The notes: generated from the letters alone by a model not told the origin. Shown: positions 39,933 through 48,880, counted from the stretch's first letter. The stretch: 64,000 nucleotides of DNA from Streptomyces sp. AJS327 (GCF_013450295.1 NZ_SKBR01000004.1:310001-374000); one strand, 5' to 3'. Translations and numbers: made by a program.

Positions 39933-40679
39933 TCATCCGTCGGCCGAACGACCCATACGCGAGGCGTCGTTCAGCTCTTCCGCGACGGCGGCGGCCACCC
40001 CGTCCCGTACCGGTACGTCGGAGACGAGGAAGCGACCGGCGCCGGGCCCGTCGAAGGTGACGGGCGTCCCGCCGGACTCCCAGGGGCGGACGTGGACCCG
40101 GGTGAGCCCCCCGGCGAGGCCGCTGCCCACCGCCTTCAGCACCGCCTCCTTCCGCGCCCAGCAGCGGAAGAACCGCCGGTGCCGCTCCGCGGGTTCGGTG
40201 GGCTGACGGACGTGGTCCCGTTCCTCCGGGGTGAGGCAGTTGGTCATCAGGTTGTCGAAGGAGGTGGCGAGCGACCGCACCGGCTCCAGGTCGACGCCCA
40301 CCCGGGTGTCTCCGGGGGTGGTGGCCAGCAGCCAGTCGGCGCCGCTGCGGGACTGGTTGAAGCGGGGCGCGGCGGGCGGGTGGATGATCCGGGGCGGTCC
40401 GTGATCCGAGCCGGAGCACTGGGGGCAGGGCCAGCGGCCGAACCGCAGTGCCTCGGGGGCCAGTCCGAGCGGGTGGGCCAGCAACCTCCGTACGGCGGCG
40501 TGCGCGTGGACGTAGCACTCGGTCTCCTCGGGGTCCACGAACCGGTGGGCGCGGGCCCGTTCCCCGGTAGAGAGGACCGCCCAGTCCGCCGGGGTGGCGA
40601 CGGGGGACCGGCCGAACCAGACCCGGGCGCGGTGCGCCCCGTCCAGCGCGACGGCGGTGCCCGCCACCGGGCGGGTCAC
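39933..40679 (-). CDS. 4'-phosphopantetheinyl transferase, Sfp type
   Basis: 248 residues. Sfp-family motifs are GVDLEPVR (Mg2+/CoA site) and FFRCWARKEAVLKAVGSGL. A Cys-containing CPQCSGSDHGPP loop in the middle is usual for the family. It converts apo carrier proteins to the holo form using CoA and is expected to serve the carriers in this cluster. GTG 40679 overlaps the antiporter stop (GTGA), so it is coupled to it. Confidence 0.9.
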   Translation of the reverse strand: MTRPVAGTAVALDGAHRARVWFGRSPVATPADWAVLSTGERARAHRFVDPEETECYVHAHAAVRRLLAHPLGLAPEALRFGRWPCPQCSGSDHGPPRIIHPPAAPRFNQSRSGADWLLATTPGDTRVGVDLEPVRSLATSFDNLMTNCLTPEERDHVRQPTEPAERHRRFFRCWARKEAVLKAVGSGLAGGLTRVHVRPWESGGTPVTFDGPGAGRFLVSDVPVRDGVAAAVAEELNDASRMGRSADG

Positions 40680-42061
40680 GGCCGCTCCCGCGAAACGACG
40701 GCGGGCTCCGGGGAGTTGGCGGCGGTGTCGCGGGTCTCGCGGGTCTCGGGGGGTGTTCCGGGCGCGCCGGGCGCGTCCTGGGCCGGGGTGTCCACGCCGG
40801 GGCGGGTCACGCCGAGCCAGTGCAGCAGCGGCCCGGCCATCGCGGTGGTGCCCACGGCCATCAGCACCATCATGGTGAACATCTCGGTGTCGATCGCGCC
40901 GAGTTGGCGGCCGACGTCGAGGATGACGAGTTCGGTCAGGCCGCGGGTGTTCATCAGCGCCCCGAAGGCGCCCGCCTCCCGCCACGACATCCCGGACAGC
41001 CGCGCGGGCAGGACCGTGCCGGCGAACTTGCCCACCACGGCGGTCGCCATGACCAGGGCCAGGAAGCCGAGCCCCGCGAGCCCCAACGTGCCGACGTCCA
41101 CCGAGAGTCCGGTGACGATGAAGAAGACGGGCAGCAGCAGCGTCACCGTCGTCACCATCGGGGTGGCGATGCCGCTCCGCACCTCCTCGCGCAGGCCGCG
41201 CGGCATCACCAGGCCAAAGGCGAAGGCGCCGAAGATGCCGTGGACACCGATCCAGGAGGTCACCCAGGAGGAGAGGAACACCCCGCAGGCCAGCAGGACG
41301 AACAGGCTGCCGCGCGAGACGCCCACGCGCCGCGTCCGGGCGAGCAGCAGGCGCAGCCCGGGGCGCACCACGCCCACCATGACCAGCGCGTAGGCGGCGG
41401 TGAGCGCCAGCACCAGCAGGAACTGTCCGTGGCTGCCCGACTCGGCCACCGCGACGACCAGTACGAGTACGCACCAGGCCGCCACGTCCCCGGCCGCCGC
41501 GCACAACATGGAGATGACGCCGAGCGGGGAGCCCTGGAGGCCGCTGTCCCTGATGATGCGGGCCAGCACGGGGAAGGCCGTGATGGCGAACGCGGTGCTG
41601 AGGAACAGCACGAAGGCAGTCCTGCTGACCTCGCCGTTCGCGTACCGTCCGGCCAGCAGCAGGGCGACCCCGGCGCCCAGCGCGAACGGGACGGCCATGG
41701 CGAGGGCCGCTAGCGCGCTGAACGAGCGGGTGCGGCCCCGGAGCTGGCTGAGGTCCATCTCCCAGCCGGCCAGGAACATGAAGAGCAGCAGTCCGAGTTG
41801 GGCGAGGGCCGACAGCATCGGCCGAACCTCGTCGGGGAAGAGCAGGCCGGGCAGGTCGCCGGGGAGCAGCCCGAGCAGGCTGGGGCCCAGCGCGATGCCG
41901 ATGGCGATCTCCGCCACGACCGGAGGCTGTTTCAGCCGTCCGCATATCCGCAGGGCGAGGCGTCCGATCAGCAGGACCAGGGCCACATCGGCCAGGGCGA
42001 CCGATTCCGCCGGAAGACCGTCCGCCGCCATTCCGCCTCCAGCTTCCGTGTTCCCCAGCAT
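40676..42061 (-). CDS. Cation/proton antiporter (CPA2, Na+/H+ exchanger family)
   Basis: 461 residues, about 12 TM helices. Typical CPA2 segments are QPPVVAEIAIGIALGPSLLG, LFMFLAGWEMDLSQLRG, FLSTAFAITAFPVLARII and GAFAFGLVMPRG, with GALMNTRGLTELVILDVG in the C-terminal half. A cytosolic Pro/Ala/Thr tail of 45 residues has no NAD-binding domain. Antiporters of this kind are often embedded in polyketide clusters, possibly for self-protection against an ionophoric or acidic product or for export (inferred). ATG 42061 is used; ATG at codon 11 is an alternative. Confidence 0.9.
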   Translation of the reverse strand: MLGNTEAGGGMAADGLPAESVALADVALVLLIGRLALRICGRLKQPPVVAEIAIGIALGPSLLGLLPGDLPGLLFPDEVRPMLSALAQLGLLLFMFLAGWEMDLSQLRGRTRSFSALAALAMAVPFALGAGVALLLAGRYANGEVSRTAFVLFLSTAFAITAFPVLARIIRDSGLQGSPLGVISMLCAAAGDVAAWCVLVLVVAVAESGSHGQFLLVLALTAAYALVMVGVVRPGLRLLLARTRRVGVSRGSLFVLLACGVFLSSWVTSWIGVHGIFGAFAFGLVMPRGLREEVRSGIATPMVTTVTLLLPVFFIVTGLSVDVGTLGLAGLGFLALVMATAVVGKFAGTVLPARLSGMSWREAGAFGALMNTRGLTELVILDVGRQLGAIDTEMFTMMVLMAVGTTAMAGPLLHWLGVTRPGVDTPAQDAPGAPGTPPETRETRDTAANSPEPAVVSRERP

Positions 42062-42354
42062 GACGTGTTCGGCTGGTCCGCTTGTCCGGCGAGCGATTCT
42101 TCAGGGGCGGATACCGGACCGCTATTGGCCGCGAGAGCCAATTACCCGGCAGCGCCGGTCTCTTCGGATTCATACGGGGGGAGGAGGAGACCTCACAGAG
42201 GATGAATTTCGGGGGAGAGCCTGGGCTTTCGGCCAACGCTGACGGCAGAGTGACACGGTGAACGGCGCGATACCCGCCGGACGGGGAGACGTCGGCGTTC
42301 CGCCGCGCGGGGACGTCACGGTGACGGTCGCGGTGACGAAGAAACGGGAGAGAC

Positions 42355-43491
42355 ATGGACTTCGGCTGGACCCTTGAGCAACAGCGGCGCCACGACGAGA
42401 TCCTGGAAGCGGCCCGCTCCGCCCTCGGTCCCGAACCCGCCACCACGTCCACGGAGTTCCGCAAGAAGTGGCGGGAGATCGGCGACCTCGGGCTGCTCGG
42501 CGCGTGCCTGCCCGTCGAGCACGGCGGGGCCGGGTCCAGCGCCCTGGACACCGCCCGGAGTTACGAGGCCCTCGGGGAGGCGTGCGCGGACACCGGCGTC
42601 GTCTTCGCCGCCAGCGCCCACCTGTTCGCCTGCGCGGTGCCGATCGCGGAGTTCGGCTCCGCGGCGATCACCTCCCGCTGGCTGCCCGGCATGTGCGGCG
42701 GCGACCACATCGCCGGGAACGCCATGACGGAGACCGGCGCCGGTTCGGACGTCGCCCGGCTCGCGACCACGGCGACGCCGGTGGACGGCGGCTATCTGCT
42801 CAACGGGGAGAAGTCCTTCGTGAGCAACGGGCCGGTCGCGGACGTCTTCGTCACCTACGCCACCACCGACCCGGAGGCCGGGCACCTGGGACAGACCGCG
42901 TTCGTCGTGGCCGCCGAGGCGCCGGGCGTACGGGTCGGGGAGCCCTTCGAGAAGATGGGGCTGCGCTCCACGCCCGCCTCCACGGTGACCTTCACCGACT
43001 GCCTCGTCCCCGGCGACGCGGTCCTCGGCAGGGAGGGGATGGGCGCCACGATCTTCCAGCACTCGATGGGCTGGGAGCGCGCCTGCCTCTTCGCGGGGTA
43101 CGTCGGGATGATGGCCCGGCTCGTCGACCGGGTCACCCAACACGCCAGGCGGCGCAAGCAGTTCGGCAGCAGCATCGGGCGGTTCCAGGCCGTGTCGCAC
43201 CGCGTCGTGGAGATGCACATGCGACTGGAGACCGCGCGGCTGCTCCTCTACCGCGCGTGCTGGGAGATGGACCAGGGCCGCCCGGCCCGGCTGGAGGTGG
43301 CACTGTCCAAACTGGCCGCCTCCGAGGGCGCGTTGGCCAGCGCCATGGACGCGGTGCGGATCTTCGGCGCGCAGGGCTTCCTCGCCGACGCCGGGATCGA
43401 GGCGGAGCTGCGGAACGCGGTGCCCAGCGTGCTGTTCTCGGGTACCTCGGAGATCCAGCGGGAGCTGGCGGCCCGGGAGTTGGGACTGTGA
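42355..43491 (+). CDS. Acyl-CoA dehydrogenase-type flavoprotein, probable L-prolyl-S-PCP dehydrogenase
   Basis: 378 residues of the acyl-CoA dehydrogenase fold: MTETGAGSDVARLATTATPVDGGYLLNGEKSFVSNG, the beta-barrel with FEKMGLRSTPASTVTFTDCLVPGDAVLG, and the C-terminal helical bundle with RKQFGSSIGRFQAVSHRVV and SVLFSGTSEIQRELAARELGL. Homologues in pyrrole pathways (PltE, RedW/PigA) oxidise carrier-bound proline by four electrons to pyrrole. Its stop overlaps the GTG of the adenylating enzyme, matching the PltE-PltF type pairing. The assignment depends on the ligase code and the discrete PCP nearby. Confidence 0.85.
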   Translation: MDFGWTLEQQRRHDEILEAARSALGPEPATTSTEFRKKWREIGDLGLLGACLPVEHGGAGSSALDTARSYEALGEACADTGVVFAASAHLFACAVPIAEFGSAAITSRWLPGMCGGDHIAGNAMTETGAGSDVARLATTATPVDGGYLLNGEKSFVSNGPVADVFVTYATTDPEAGHLGQTAFVVAAEAPGVRVGEPFEKMGLRSTPASTVTFTDCLVPGDAVLGREGMGATIFQHSMGWERACLFAGYVGMMARLVDRVTQHARRRKQFGSSIGRFQAVSHRVVEMHMRLETARLLLYRACWEMDQGRPARLEVALSKLAASEGALASAMDAVRIFGAQGFLADAGIEAELRNAVPSVLFSGTSEIQRELAARELGL

Positions 43492-44960
43492 GGCTGCACG
43501 AGCCCGTCATCGACGCCGCGCGCCGGGACCCGGACGCGCTCGCCGTGCACGCGCCGGACGGCGCCCTGACGTACGGCGAACTGGACGCGCTCGCCGGCCG
43601 GTTCAGCGCCGCCCTGGCCGCCCGCGGGGTCACGGCGGGTGACCGGGTGGTGCTGTGGACGGGTAAGACCGCGCACGCGGTGGCGCTGATGCAGGGCTGT
43701 CTGCGGCGCGGCGCCGCGTACGTTCCGGTGACCGAGTCCAACCCGGCCGCGCGCGTCGCCCGGATCGCGAACGGCTGCGCGGCCGCGCTGGCCGTCGCCC
43801 CGGACGCGGAGACCGCGCGCGCGGCGGAGTGGGACGGCCCGCCGCTGCTCAGCTGCGCGGACCTGCTCGACGGCGCCCCGGAGACCGAACCCCCGCCCGC
43901 CGAGGGGTCGGTGGACGACCTCGCCTACATCCTCTACACCTCCGGCTCGACGGGCGAGCCCAAGGGGGTGTGCCTGAGCCACCGCAACGCCCTCGGCTTC
44001 GTGGACTGGGCCGTGGAGCGGCTGGGCCTCGGTCCCCGCGACCGGCTCTCGGGCCACGCCCCGTTCAACTTCGACCTGTCGGTCTTCGACCTCTACGCCG
44101 CGTTCCGCGCGGGCGCCTCGGTGCACCTCATCTCCCAGGAGATGGCGTACGCGCCCGAGCAGTTGGTGCGCTTCCTGGAGGAACGCCAGCTGACCGTCTG
44201 GTACTCGGTGCCGTCCGCGCTGACGCTGATGATGAGCAAGGGCGGGCTGCTCGACGGTCCGCCGCCGCCCGCCCTGCACACCTGCCTCTTCGCGGGGGAG
44301 CCGTTCCCGCCGCCGCTGGTGCGGCGGCTGGGCGAGACCTGGCCCGGGGTGCGGCTGTTCAACTGGTACGGCCCCACGGAGACCAACGTCTGCACCTCGT
44401 ACGAGGTGACCGCCGCCGACCTCCGGGGCGGTGGGGAACTGCCCATCGGCCGTGCCTGTTCGGGGGACGAGCTGACCCTGAAACCCACCGACCGCGAGGG
44501 CGAGTTCGAACTCCTGGTATCCGGGCCCACGGTGATGCTCGGCTACTGGGGACGGCAACCGCATTCCGGTCCGTACGCCACGGGAGACGTGGTGCGGGTG
44601 GGGGCGGAGGGGAACCTCTGGTACGTCGGGCGGCGGGACCAGATGGTAAAGATTCGCGGGCAGCGAGTGGAACTCGGAGAAATAGAGAGTGTCCTCAGTA
44701 CGCACCCGGCTGTGGGAGAGGCCGCGGTACTGGTGATCGGCGAGGGTCTGGAGGCGGCCCTGCACGCCGTCGTCACCCCCGCGGAGCCCGGAACTCCGGT
44801 ATCCCTGCTGGGTCTCAAGGGGTGGTCGGCTGACCGGCTGCCGCCCTACATGGTGCTCGACACCCTGCATGTGGTGGACGAGCTGAAGCGCACCGCGAAC
44901 GGGAAAAAGGACCGCACCTCGATGGCCCGGGAAATAACTGGTGAAGTAAAAGGAAGTTGA
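43488..44960 (+). CDS. Stand-alone adenylating enzyme, probable L-prolyl-AMP ligase
   Basis: 490 residues with all A-domain motifs: A3 YILYTSGSTGEPKG, A4 FNFDLSVFDLYAAFRAG, A5 NWYGPTETNVC, A7 YATGDVV and A10 NGKKDRT. Aligning by hand to GrsA gives a specificity code of about D-L-F-Y-L-A-W-V-C-K, one position from the code reported for prolyl ligases such as PltF. It activates L-proline as prolyl-AMP and loads the discrete PCP. GTG 43488 overlaps the dehydrogenase stop. The last 100 codons are noticeably lower in GC than the rest. Confidence 0.87.
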   Translation: MRLHEPVIDAARRDPDALAVHAPDGALTYGELDALAGRFSAALAARGVTAGDRVVLWTGKTAHAVALMQGCLRRGAAYVPVTESNPAARVARIANGCAAALAVAPDAETARAAEWDGPPLLSCADLLDGAPETEPPPAEGSVDDLAYILYTSGSTGEPKGVCLSHRNALGFVDWAVERLGLGPRDRLSGHAPFNFDLSVFDLYAAFRAGASVHLISQEMAYAPEQLVRFLEERQLTVWYSVPSALTLMMSKGGLLDGPPPPALHTCLFAGEPFPPPLVRRLGETWPGVRLFNWYGPTETNVCTSYEVTAADLRGGGELPIGRACSGDELTLKPTDREGEFELLVSGPTVMLGYWGRQPHSGPYATGDVVRVGAEGNLWYVGRRDQMVKIRGQRVELGEIESVLSTHPAVGEAAVLVIGEGLEAALHAVVTPAEPGTPVSLLGLKGWSADRLPPYMVLDTLHVVDELKRTANGKKDRTSMAREITGEVKGS

Positions 44961-45040
44961 AACCCCGGCAAAGCCGTTTTCCGAAGATTTTCCGCGACTG
45001 TTTACCGTAGTGGACGCCACCTCCCGCCCTCGCAAAAAAA

Positions 45041-45065
45041 GGGGAGGGGGCAGAGCCCCCTCCCC
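45041..45065 (-). terminator. Strong rho-independent terminator (11-bp stem)
   Basis: GGGGAGGGGGC, AGA, GCCCCCTCCCC, preceded on the plus strand by seven As, i.e. a T-tract for minus-strand transcripts. It terminates the response-regulator gene (ends 45081) and may also stop readthrough from the ligase gene. Confidence 0.85.
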
Positions 45066-45080
45066 TGTGGCGCGCTTTCT

Positions 45081-45758
45081 TCAAGCGGAAACGCTCACCT
45101 TTTCGGTGCCCATCATCCCGCGCTCGTAGGCGTATATCACCGCGTGCACGCGGTTACGGAGATCCAGCTTGTCCAGCATCCGCTGCACATGGGATTTCAC
45201 GGTGCTTTCACTGACGTAGAGCACCGCCGCGATCTCGGCGTTGCTGCACCCCCGAGCGATGAGTCGGAGGACGTCGACCTCGCGTCGCGTCAGGCGTTCC
45301 AGGGTCTCCGGATCGGGCTCCCGCCGTACCTCGCTCTCGGTCGCCACGGCGGATTTCGCACCCGCGGCGAAGGAGCCGCCAGCGGAGAAGAAGAGCGTGT
45401 ATCCCGCGGCGACCAGACGGACGGCGGAGATGATCTCCGTCGATGAGGAGTGGTTGAGCAGCAGGCCACGGACGCCGGCGTGGAGCAGGTGCGGAACCCG
45501 CTCGTCGAGCGCCGCGACCAGCGCGAGGCAGCGGACGTTCGACGCGTTGCGCGCGAAGCACCGGACCACATCGGCGGCATCGAGAGTCGATGCCGCCGAA
45601 TCTATGATCACTACGTCGGGCGGTTTCCCTTGCAGGCTGCGCGCGATCTGGCACATATCTCCAGCGTCGCCCACCACCTCAAGATCTGACTGCGTCTCGA
45701 ATAGCATTCGGTAGCCCGCCCTAACGACCGTCCTCTCACTCACGATCAGAATGCGCAC
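45081..45758 (-). CDS. NarL/FixJ-type response regulator with atypical receiver
   Basis: 225 residues from GTG 45758 (RILIVSERTVVRAGYRMLF). The receiver keeps the phospho-Asp position (Asp53 in VVIIDS), but the acidic pair that binds Mg2+ is S-E instead of D-D/E, and the conserved Lys of the last strand is replaced (GLLLNHSS), so phosphorylation-independent control is likely. The C-terminal LuxR HTH is LERLTRREVDVLRLIARGCSNAEIAAVLYVSESTVKSHVQRMLDKL. ATG 45812 is an alternative start. No kinase is adjacent. It is the likely pathway-specific activator. Confidence 0.87.
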   Translation of the reverse strand: MRILIVSERTVVRAGYRMLFETQSDLEVVGDAGDMCQIARSLQGKPPDVVIIDSAASTLDAADVVRCFARNASNVRCLALVAALDERVPHLLHAGVRGLLLNHSSSTEIISAVRLVAAGYTLFFSAGGSFAAGAKSAVATESEVRREPDPETLERLTRREVDVLRLIARGCSNAEIAAVLYVSESTVKSHVQRMLDKLDLRNRVHAVIYAYERGMMGTEKVSVSA

Positions 45759-46026
45759 AGGACGACCCCCCGTTTCATTTGTACAGGCCAGCCTTATGGT
45801 ACCGGCTGTCAATTCTCCACAGAATCAACACCCACTGAACACCGCATCAAGGTAGCACACCGTTCGCAAGCGAGAAACCTTTTGCGCCAAGCCGAAACAT
45901 GCGACAGGTGAAGATCTGTAACAGAACAGCAACGCTTGACGGCCAATTCGCCAGCCCATGGAACCGGTGGCGGGTCATTGGTATCCGGGGGCGCTGACCG
46001 CAGGGTTTCCGGGTGGATGCAGGGCG

Positions 46027-46072
46027 TTTTCCTTCGATTCGCGCGACCGTGGCTTTTCCTTCGGTTCGCACG
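46027..46072. repeat. Direct repeat pair TTTTCCTTCG(A/G)TTCGC(G/A)CG
   Basis: Two 19-bp copies (46027-46045 and 46054-46072) spaced 27 bp centre to centre, with two differences, about 270 bp upstream of the response-regulator start. This spacing on one DNA face is compatible with a regulator site. Confidence 0.5.
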
Positions 46073-46324
46073 CGCCTGAGGAGATACGCCGCCGGTCGGA
46101 CGAAAAGCCGACAGATCTGTCGGCCGGGAACTCGGTATCGCCCGAAATCGACGTGTGTGTGACCCATCGAGTGGTACTCGGGTACCGGTCACCAGGGGGT
46201 GAGGCCGCTCAACTGAGCGAAACTGGTGAGTAGTTAAACACGGGACGACCGTAATCCGAACCGGGCTCCACTTCCAGTGTCGCGCTCGCATTGTGTGGGG
46301 ATTGTGCACGCGCCGTCCGGGGGA

Positions 46325-46375
46325 GATCTATGCGCGTCATCCGGGAGCGAATGCGGGATCTATGCGCGTCATCCG
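46325..46375. repeat. Exact 19-bp direct repeat GATCTATGCGCGTCATCCG
   Basis: Identical copies at 46325-46343 and 46357-46375 (32-bp period) in the gap just downstream of the TetR gene. They could be regulator sites or a local duplication. Confidence 0.6.
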
Positions 46376-46513
46376 AGGACCGGGCGACCGTGCCCGCTAT
46401 CCATGGGTGCTTCGCCCGGCGTTCAGCGTCGTCGCCGCGTCCTCGCGGCCCGGCCCCGCGTCATTGCCGTCTGTCGCTGGCTGTCGCTGTCCGTCTCCGC
46501 GCGGGGCGCGTGA

Positions 46514-47155
46514 TCAGGGCGCGTCGTCCTCGCCCGTGCCCAGCTCCTCCAGAACGTAACGGCGGATCGTGGGGGCGACGATGGCGATGACGCGTTCGCG
46601 GGGGGCGTCCGCCAGTGGCTGGAGACGCAGCGCGTACCGGCTCATCGCCAGGCCGAAGAGCTGGCTCGACACGAGTGAGGCCCGGAAGGGGACCTCCTCG
46701 GGATCCACCGCCTCGCCCAGCCGGTGGACCAGGCGGCGGGCGATCTGGGTGTAGAACAGCTCACGCAGCAGAGCGGCCTGCCACTGGTGGGCCATGGCGC
46801 CCCGGAGCAGGCCGAGCAGGGCGGGGCCGGAGACGGGGCCCTCGCAGACGCCCAGGAAGGTCCGCACCACACGTTCCGGAACCGCCTCCACATCCGCGGC
46901 GAAGATGTCGTCCATCATGGCCTCCGGCTGGATCGGAGCCTCGATGGCCTTGAGGAACAACTCCTCCTTGGTGCCGAAGTGGTGGTGCACCAGCGCGGGG
47001 TCGACACCGGCACCGGTGGCGATCTGCCGGATCGAGGTGCCGTCGTAGCCGTTGCTGGCGAACGCCTCGCGCGCGGAGCGGAGGATCGCCTCGGGAGTCC
47101 GGGTCTTGCCGGGCCGGCGTCCGGTCCGTCCCGTCTTCTTCTGCACGTGGGCCAT
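46514..47155 (-). CDS. TetR-family regulator of the ABC exporter
   Basis: 213 residues. The N-terminal HTH is ILRSAREAFASNGYDGTSIRQIATGAGVDPALVHHHFGTKEELF. The ligand domain contains VVRTFLGVCEGPVSGPALLGLLRGAMAHQWQAALL and ends IVAPTIRRYVLEEL. ATG 47155 abuts a GGGAGG with no spacing; the in-frame GTG at 47146 has that GGGAGG at 9 nt and may be the true start. It is the last gene behind the permease/ATPase genes (27 bp gap), so it probably senses the exported product and represses the transporter. Confidence 0.88.
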   Translation of the reverse strand: MAHVQKKTGRTGRRPGKTRTPEAILRSAREAFASNGYDGTSIRQIATGAGVDPALVHHHFGTKEELFLKAIEAPIQPEAMMDDIFAADVEAVPERVVRTFLGVCEGPVSGPALLGLLRGAMAHQWQAALLRELFYTQIARRLVHRLGEAVDPEEVPFRASLVSSQLFGLAMSRYALRLQPLADAPRERVIAIVAPTIRRYVLEELGTGEDDAP

Positions 47156-47181
47156 CCTCCCGAGGCGACGCGTCCCTCACC

Positions 47182-47955
47182 TCACTCGGTGCGCCGCCGC
47201 AGGGTTCCGGCGGCCAGGGTCAGGGCGAGTAGTACACATCCCACCACGACACCGAAGCCGCGCCACATGTCGGCGGTGGCGCTCGCGTGCATGCCGACCT
47301 CCTGCAAGGCCTCCACCCCGTGGGCGAGCGGCATGACGTTGCTGAGGCCCTCCAGCCAGCCCGCCATGGCCGGGCGCGGCACGAACAGCCCGGACAGCAG
47401 GATCTGGGGCAGCACGACGATCGGCAGGAACTGCACGGCCTGGAACTCGGTCCGCGCGAACGCGCTGCACAGCAGGCCCAGTCCGACGCCGAGCAGGGCG
47501 TTGCCCACCGCGATGAGCACGACGAAGAAGCCGCCGCCCTCGGTCTCCAGGCCGAGCAGCCAGTAGGCCACCGTGGTCGCCACGCTGGCCTGGACGGTCG
47601 CCGCCAGCCCGAAGGCGAGTCCGTAGGCGAAGAGCAGGTCGAGTTTGCCCATCGGCGTGGTGAACAGGCGCTCCAGGGTGCCCGAGGTGCGCTCGCGGAG
47701 CATCGCGATGCTGGTGACCAGGAACATCAGCAGGAACGGGAAGATGCCCAGCATGATGAGCAGGACCCGGTCGCGCAGCATGTCGTTGCCGTCGAACATG
47801 AAGTAGACCAGGGTCAGCAGCAGCAGCGGCGCCCCGATCAGCAGCCCCATCGACCGTCGGTCGTGGCGGAGTTGGCCGAGGACGCGGAGGGTGGTGCCGC
47901 CCATCAGCCGGGGGGAGAGGACGCCGCCCCGTGGGGTGGATTGCCGTGTGGACAT
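47182..47955 (-). CDS. ABC-2 type exporter permease (DrrB-like)
   Basis: 257 residues, six TM helices: LIGAPLLLLTLVYFMF near the start, IMLGIFPFLLMFLVTSIAMLRERTSGTLERLFTTPMGKLDLLFAYGLAFGLAATVQ (the ABC-2 signature region), and FLPIVVLPQILLSGLFVPRPAMAGWLEGLSNVMPLAHGVEALQEVG, typical of the DrrB/NodJ group. It works with the ATPase encoded immediately upstream; the starts and stops overlap (TGATG). It exports a hydrophobic product, presumably that of this cluster. Confidence 0.9.
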   Translation of the reverse strand: MSTRQSTPRGGVLSPRLMGGTTLRVLGQLRHDRRSMGLLIGAPLLLLTLVYFMFDGNDMLRDRVLLIMLGIFPFLLMFLVTSIAMLRERTSGTLERLFTTPMGKLDLLFAYGLAFGLAATVQASVATTVAYWLLGLETEGGGFFVVLIAVGNALLGVGLGLLCSAFARTEFQAVQFLPIVVLPQILLSGLFVPRPAMAGWLEGLSNVMPLAHGVEALQEVGMHASATADMWRGFGVVVGCVLLALTLAAGTLRRRTE

Positions 47956-48695
47956 CAGGCCACCTCCTCGTGCTGCTGGACCAGCGTCAGGAACGCGCGG
48001 TCCAGGTCGTTCGTGCCGGCCCGGTCCTTGATGGCCTGGGTGGTGTCGTCGGCGACGATCGCGCCGTCGCGCAGCAGGATCAGCCGCTCACAGCGGTTGG
48101 CCTCGTCCATGACGTGGCTGGAGACCAGCAGGGTGGCGCCCTCGGACGCCAACTTGCGGAAGCTGTCCCACAGTTCCTCGCGCAGCACCGGGTCGAGGCC
48201 GACCGTCGGCTCGTCCAGGACGAGCAGTTCGGGGCGGCTGACCAGGGCGCAGGCCAGGGAGGCCCGGTTGTGCTGCCCGCCGGAGAGCGTGCCGACCAGC
48301 TGCCCCGCCTGGTCGCCGAGGCCGACCTCCTCGATCGCCGCGTCGGCCCGCACGTCCGGCTTGGGGAAGTCGTAGAGCCGCGCGAAGTAGCGCACGTTCT
48401 CCCGGACGGTCATGTCGGTGTAGACGCTGGGGGACTGGGTGAAGTACCCGATCCGGTGGCGCAGGGAGGGCGAGCCGGCGGGCTCACCCAGTACCGTCAC
48501 CCGTCCCGAACGCACCCGCTGCACACCGACGATGGCGCGCATCAACGTGGTCTTCCCGCTGCCGCTGGGCCCGAGAAGCCCCGTGATCCCTCCACGGCGG
48601 ACCAGGGTGGACAGGTTGGGCAGCACCTTCTTTCCACCTCGCACCACGACCAGGTCCTCCACCTGGATGGCGGCCTCCGGGCTTTCCGTACCCAC
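47955..48695 (-). CDS. ABC transporter ATP-binding protein (DrrA-like)
   Basis: 246 residues. Walker A GLLGPSGSGKTTLMRAIVGV, the Q-loop region RIGYFTQSPSVYTDMTVRENVRYFA, signature LSGGQHNRASLACAL, Walker B LLVLDEPTVGLD, and the His switch SSHVMDEANRC are all intact. GTG 48695 follows AAGGGGAGG. It powers the permease encoded downstream; the trio ATPase-permease-TetR forms a self-resistance/export unit within the cluster. Confidence 0.93.
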   Translation of the reverse strand: MGTESPEAAIQVEDLVVVRGGKKVLPNLSTLVRRGGITGLLGPSGSGKTTLMRAIVGVQRVRSGRVTVLGEPAGSPSLRHRIGYFTQSPSVYTDMTVRENVRYFARLYDFPKPDVRADAAIEEVGLGDQAGQLVGTLSGGQHNRASLACALVSRPELLVLDEPTVGLDPVLREELWDSFRKLASEGATLLVSSHVMDEANRCERLILLRDGAIVADDTTQAIKDRAGTNDLDRAFLTLVQQHEEVA

Positions 48696-48880
48696 AGGGC
48701 CTCCCCTTCTCTCTTCGGGTCGCTGAGCCTTCGAACCAAGAACTCATTACGTGTTGAATTCGACTGTAGGGGAGCCGGACCGGCCTGGGAACCCCGTGGC
48801 GACGGCCGGTTGACCGCCCGTCACGCCGTCGTGGAAGCCGCCGGTTTCGCCGCCTGTCGCGGCTCCGGTCGGGCCGCCTG

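Larger units (their letters stand above)
45759..46513. other. 755-bp intergenic region with direct repeats
   Basis: Between the response regulator and the TetR end. AT content rises (45780-46010), as in promoter regions. It holds two pairs of direct repeats (46027-46072 and 46325-46375; listed separately). No gene is supported. Confidence 0.5.

Noticed and set aside
42355..44960. Aminomalonyl-ACP extender cassette (serine ligase plus dehydrogenase).
   Set aside because: The hand-read A-domain code resembles prolyl ligases and not serine; the second dehydrogenase of aminomalonyl pathways is absent.
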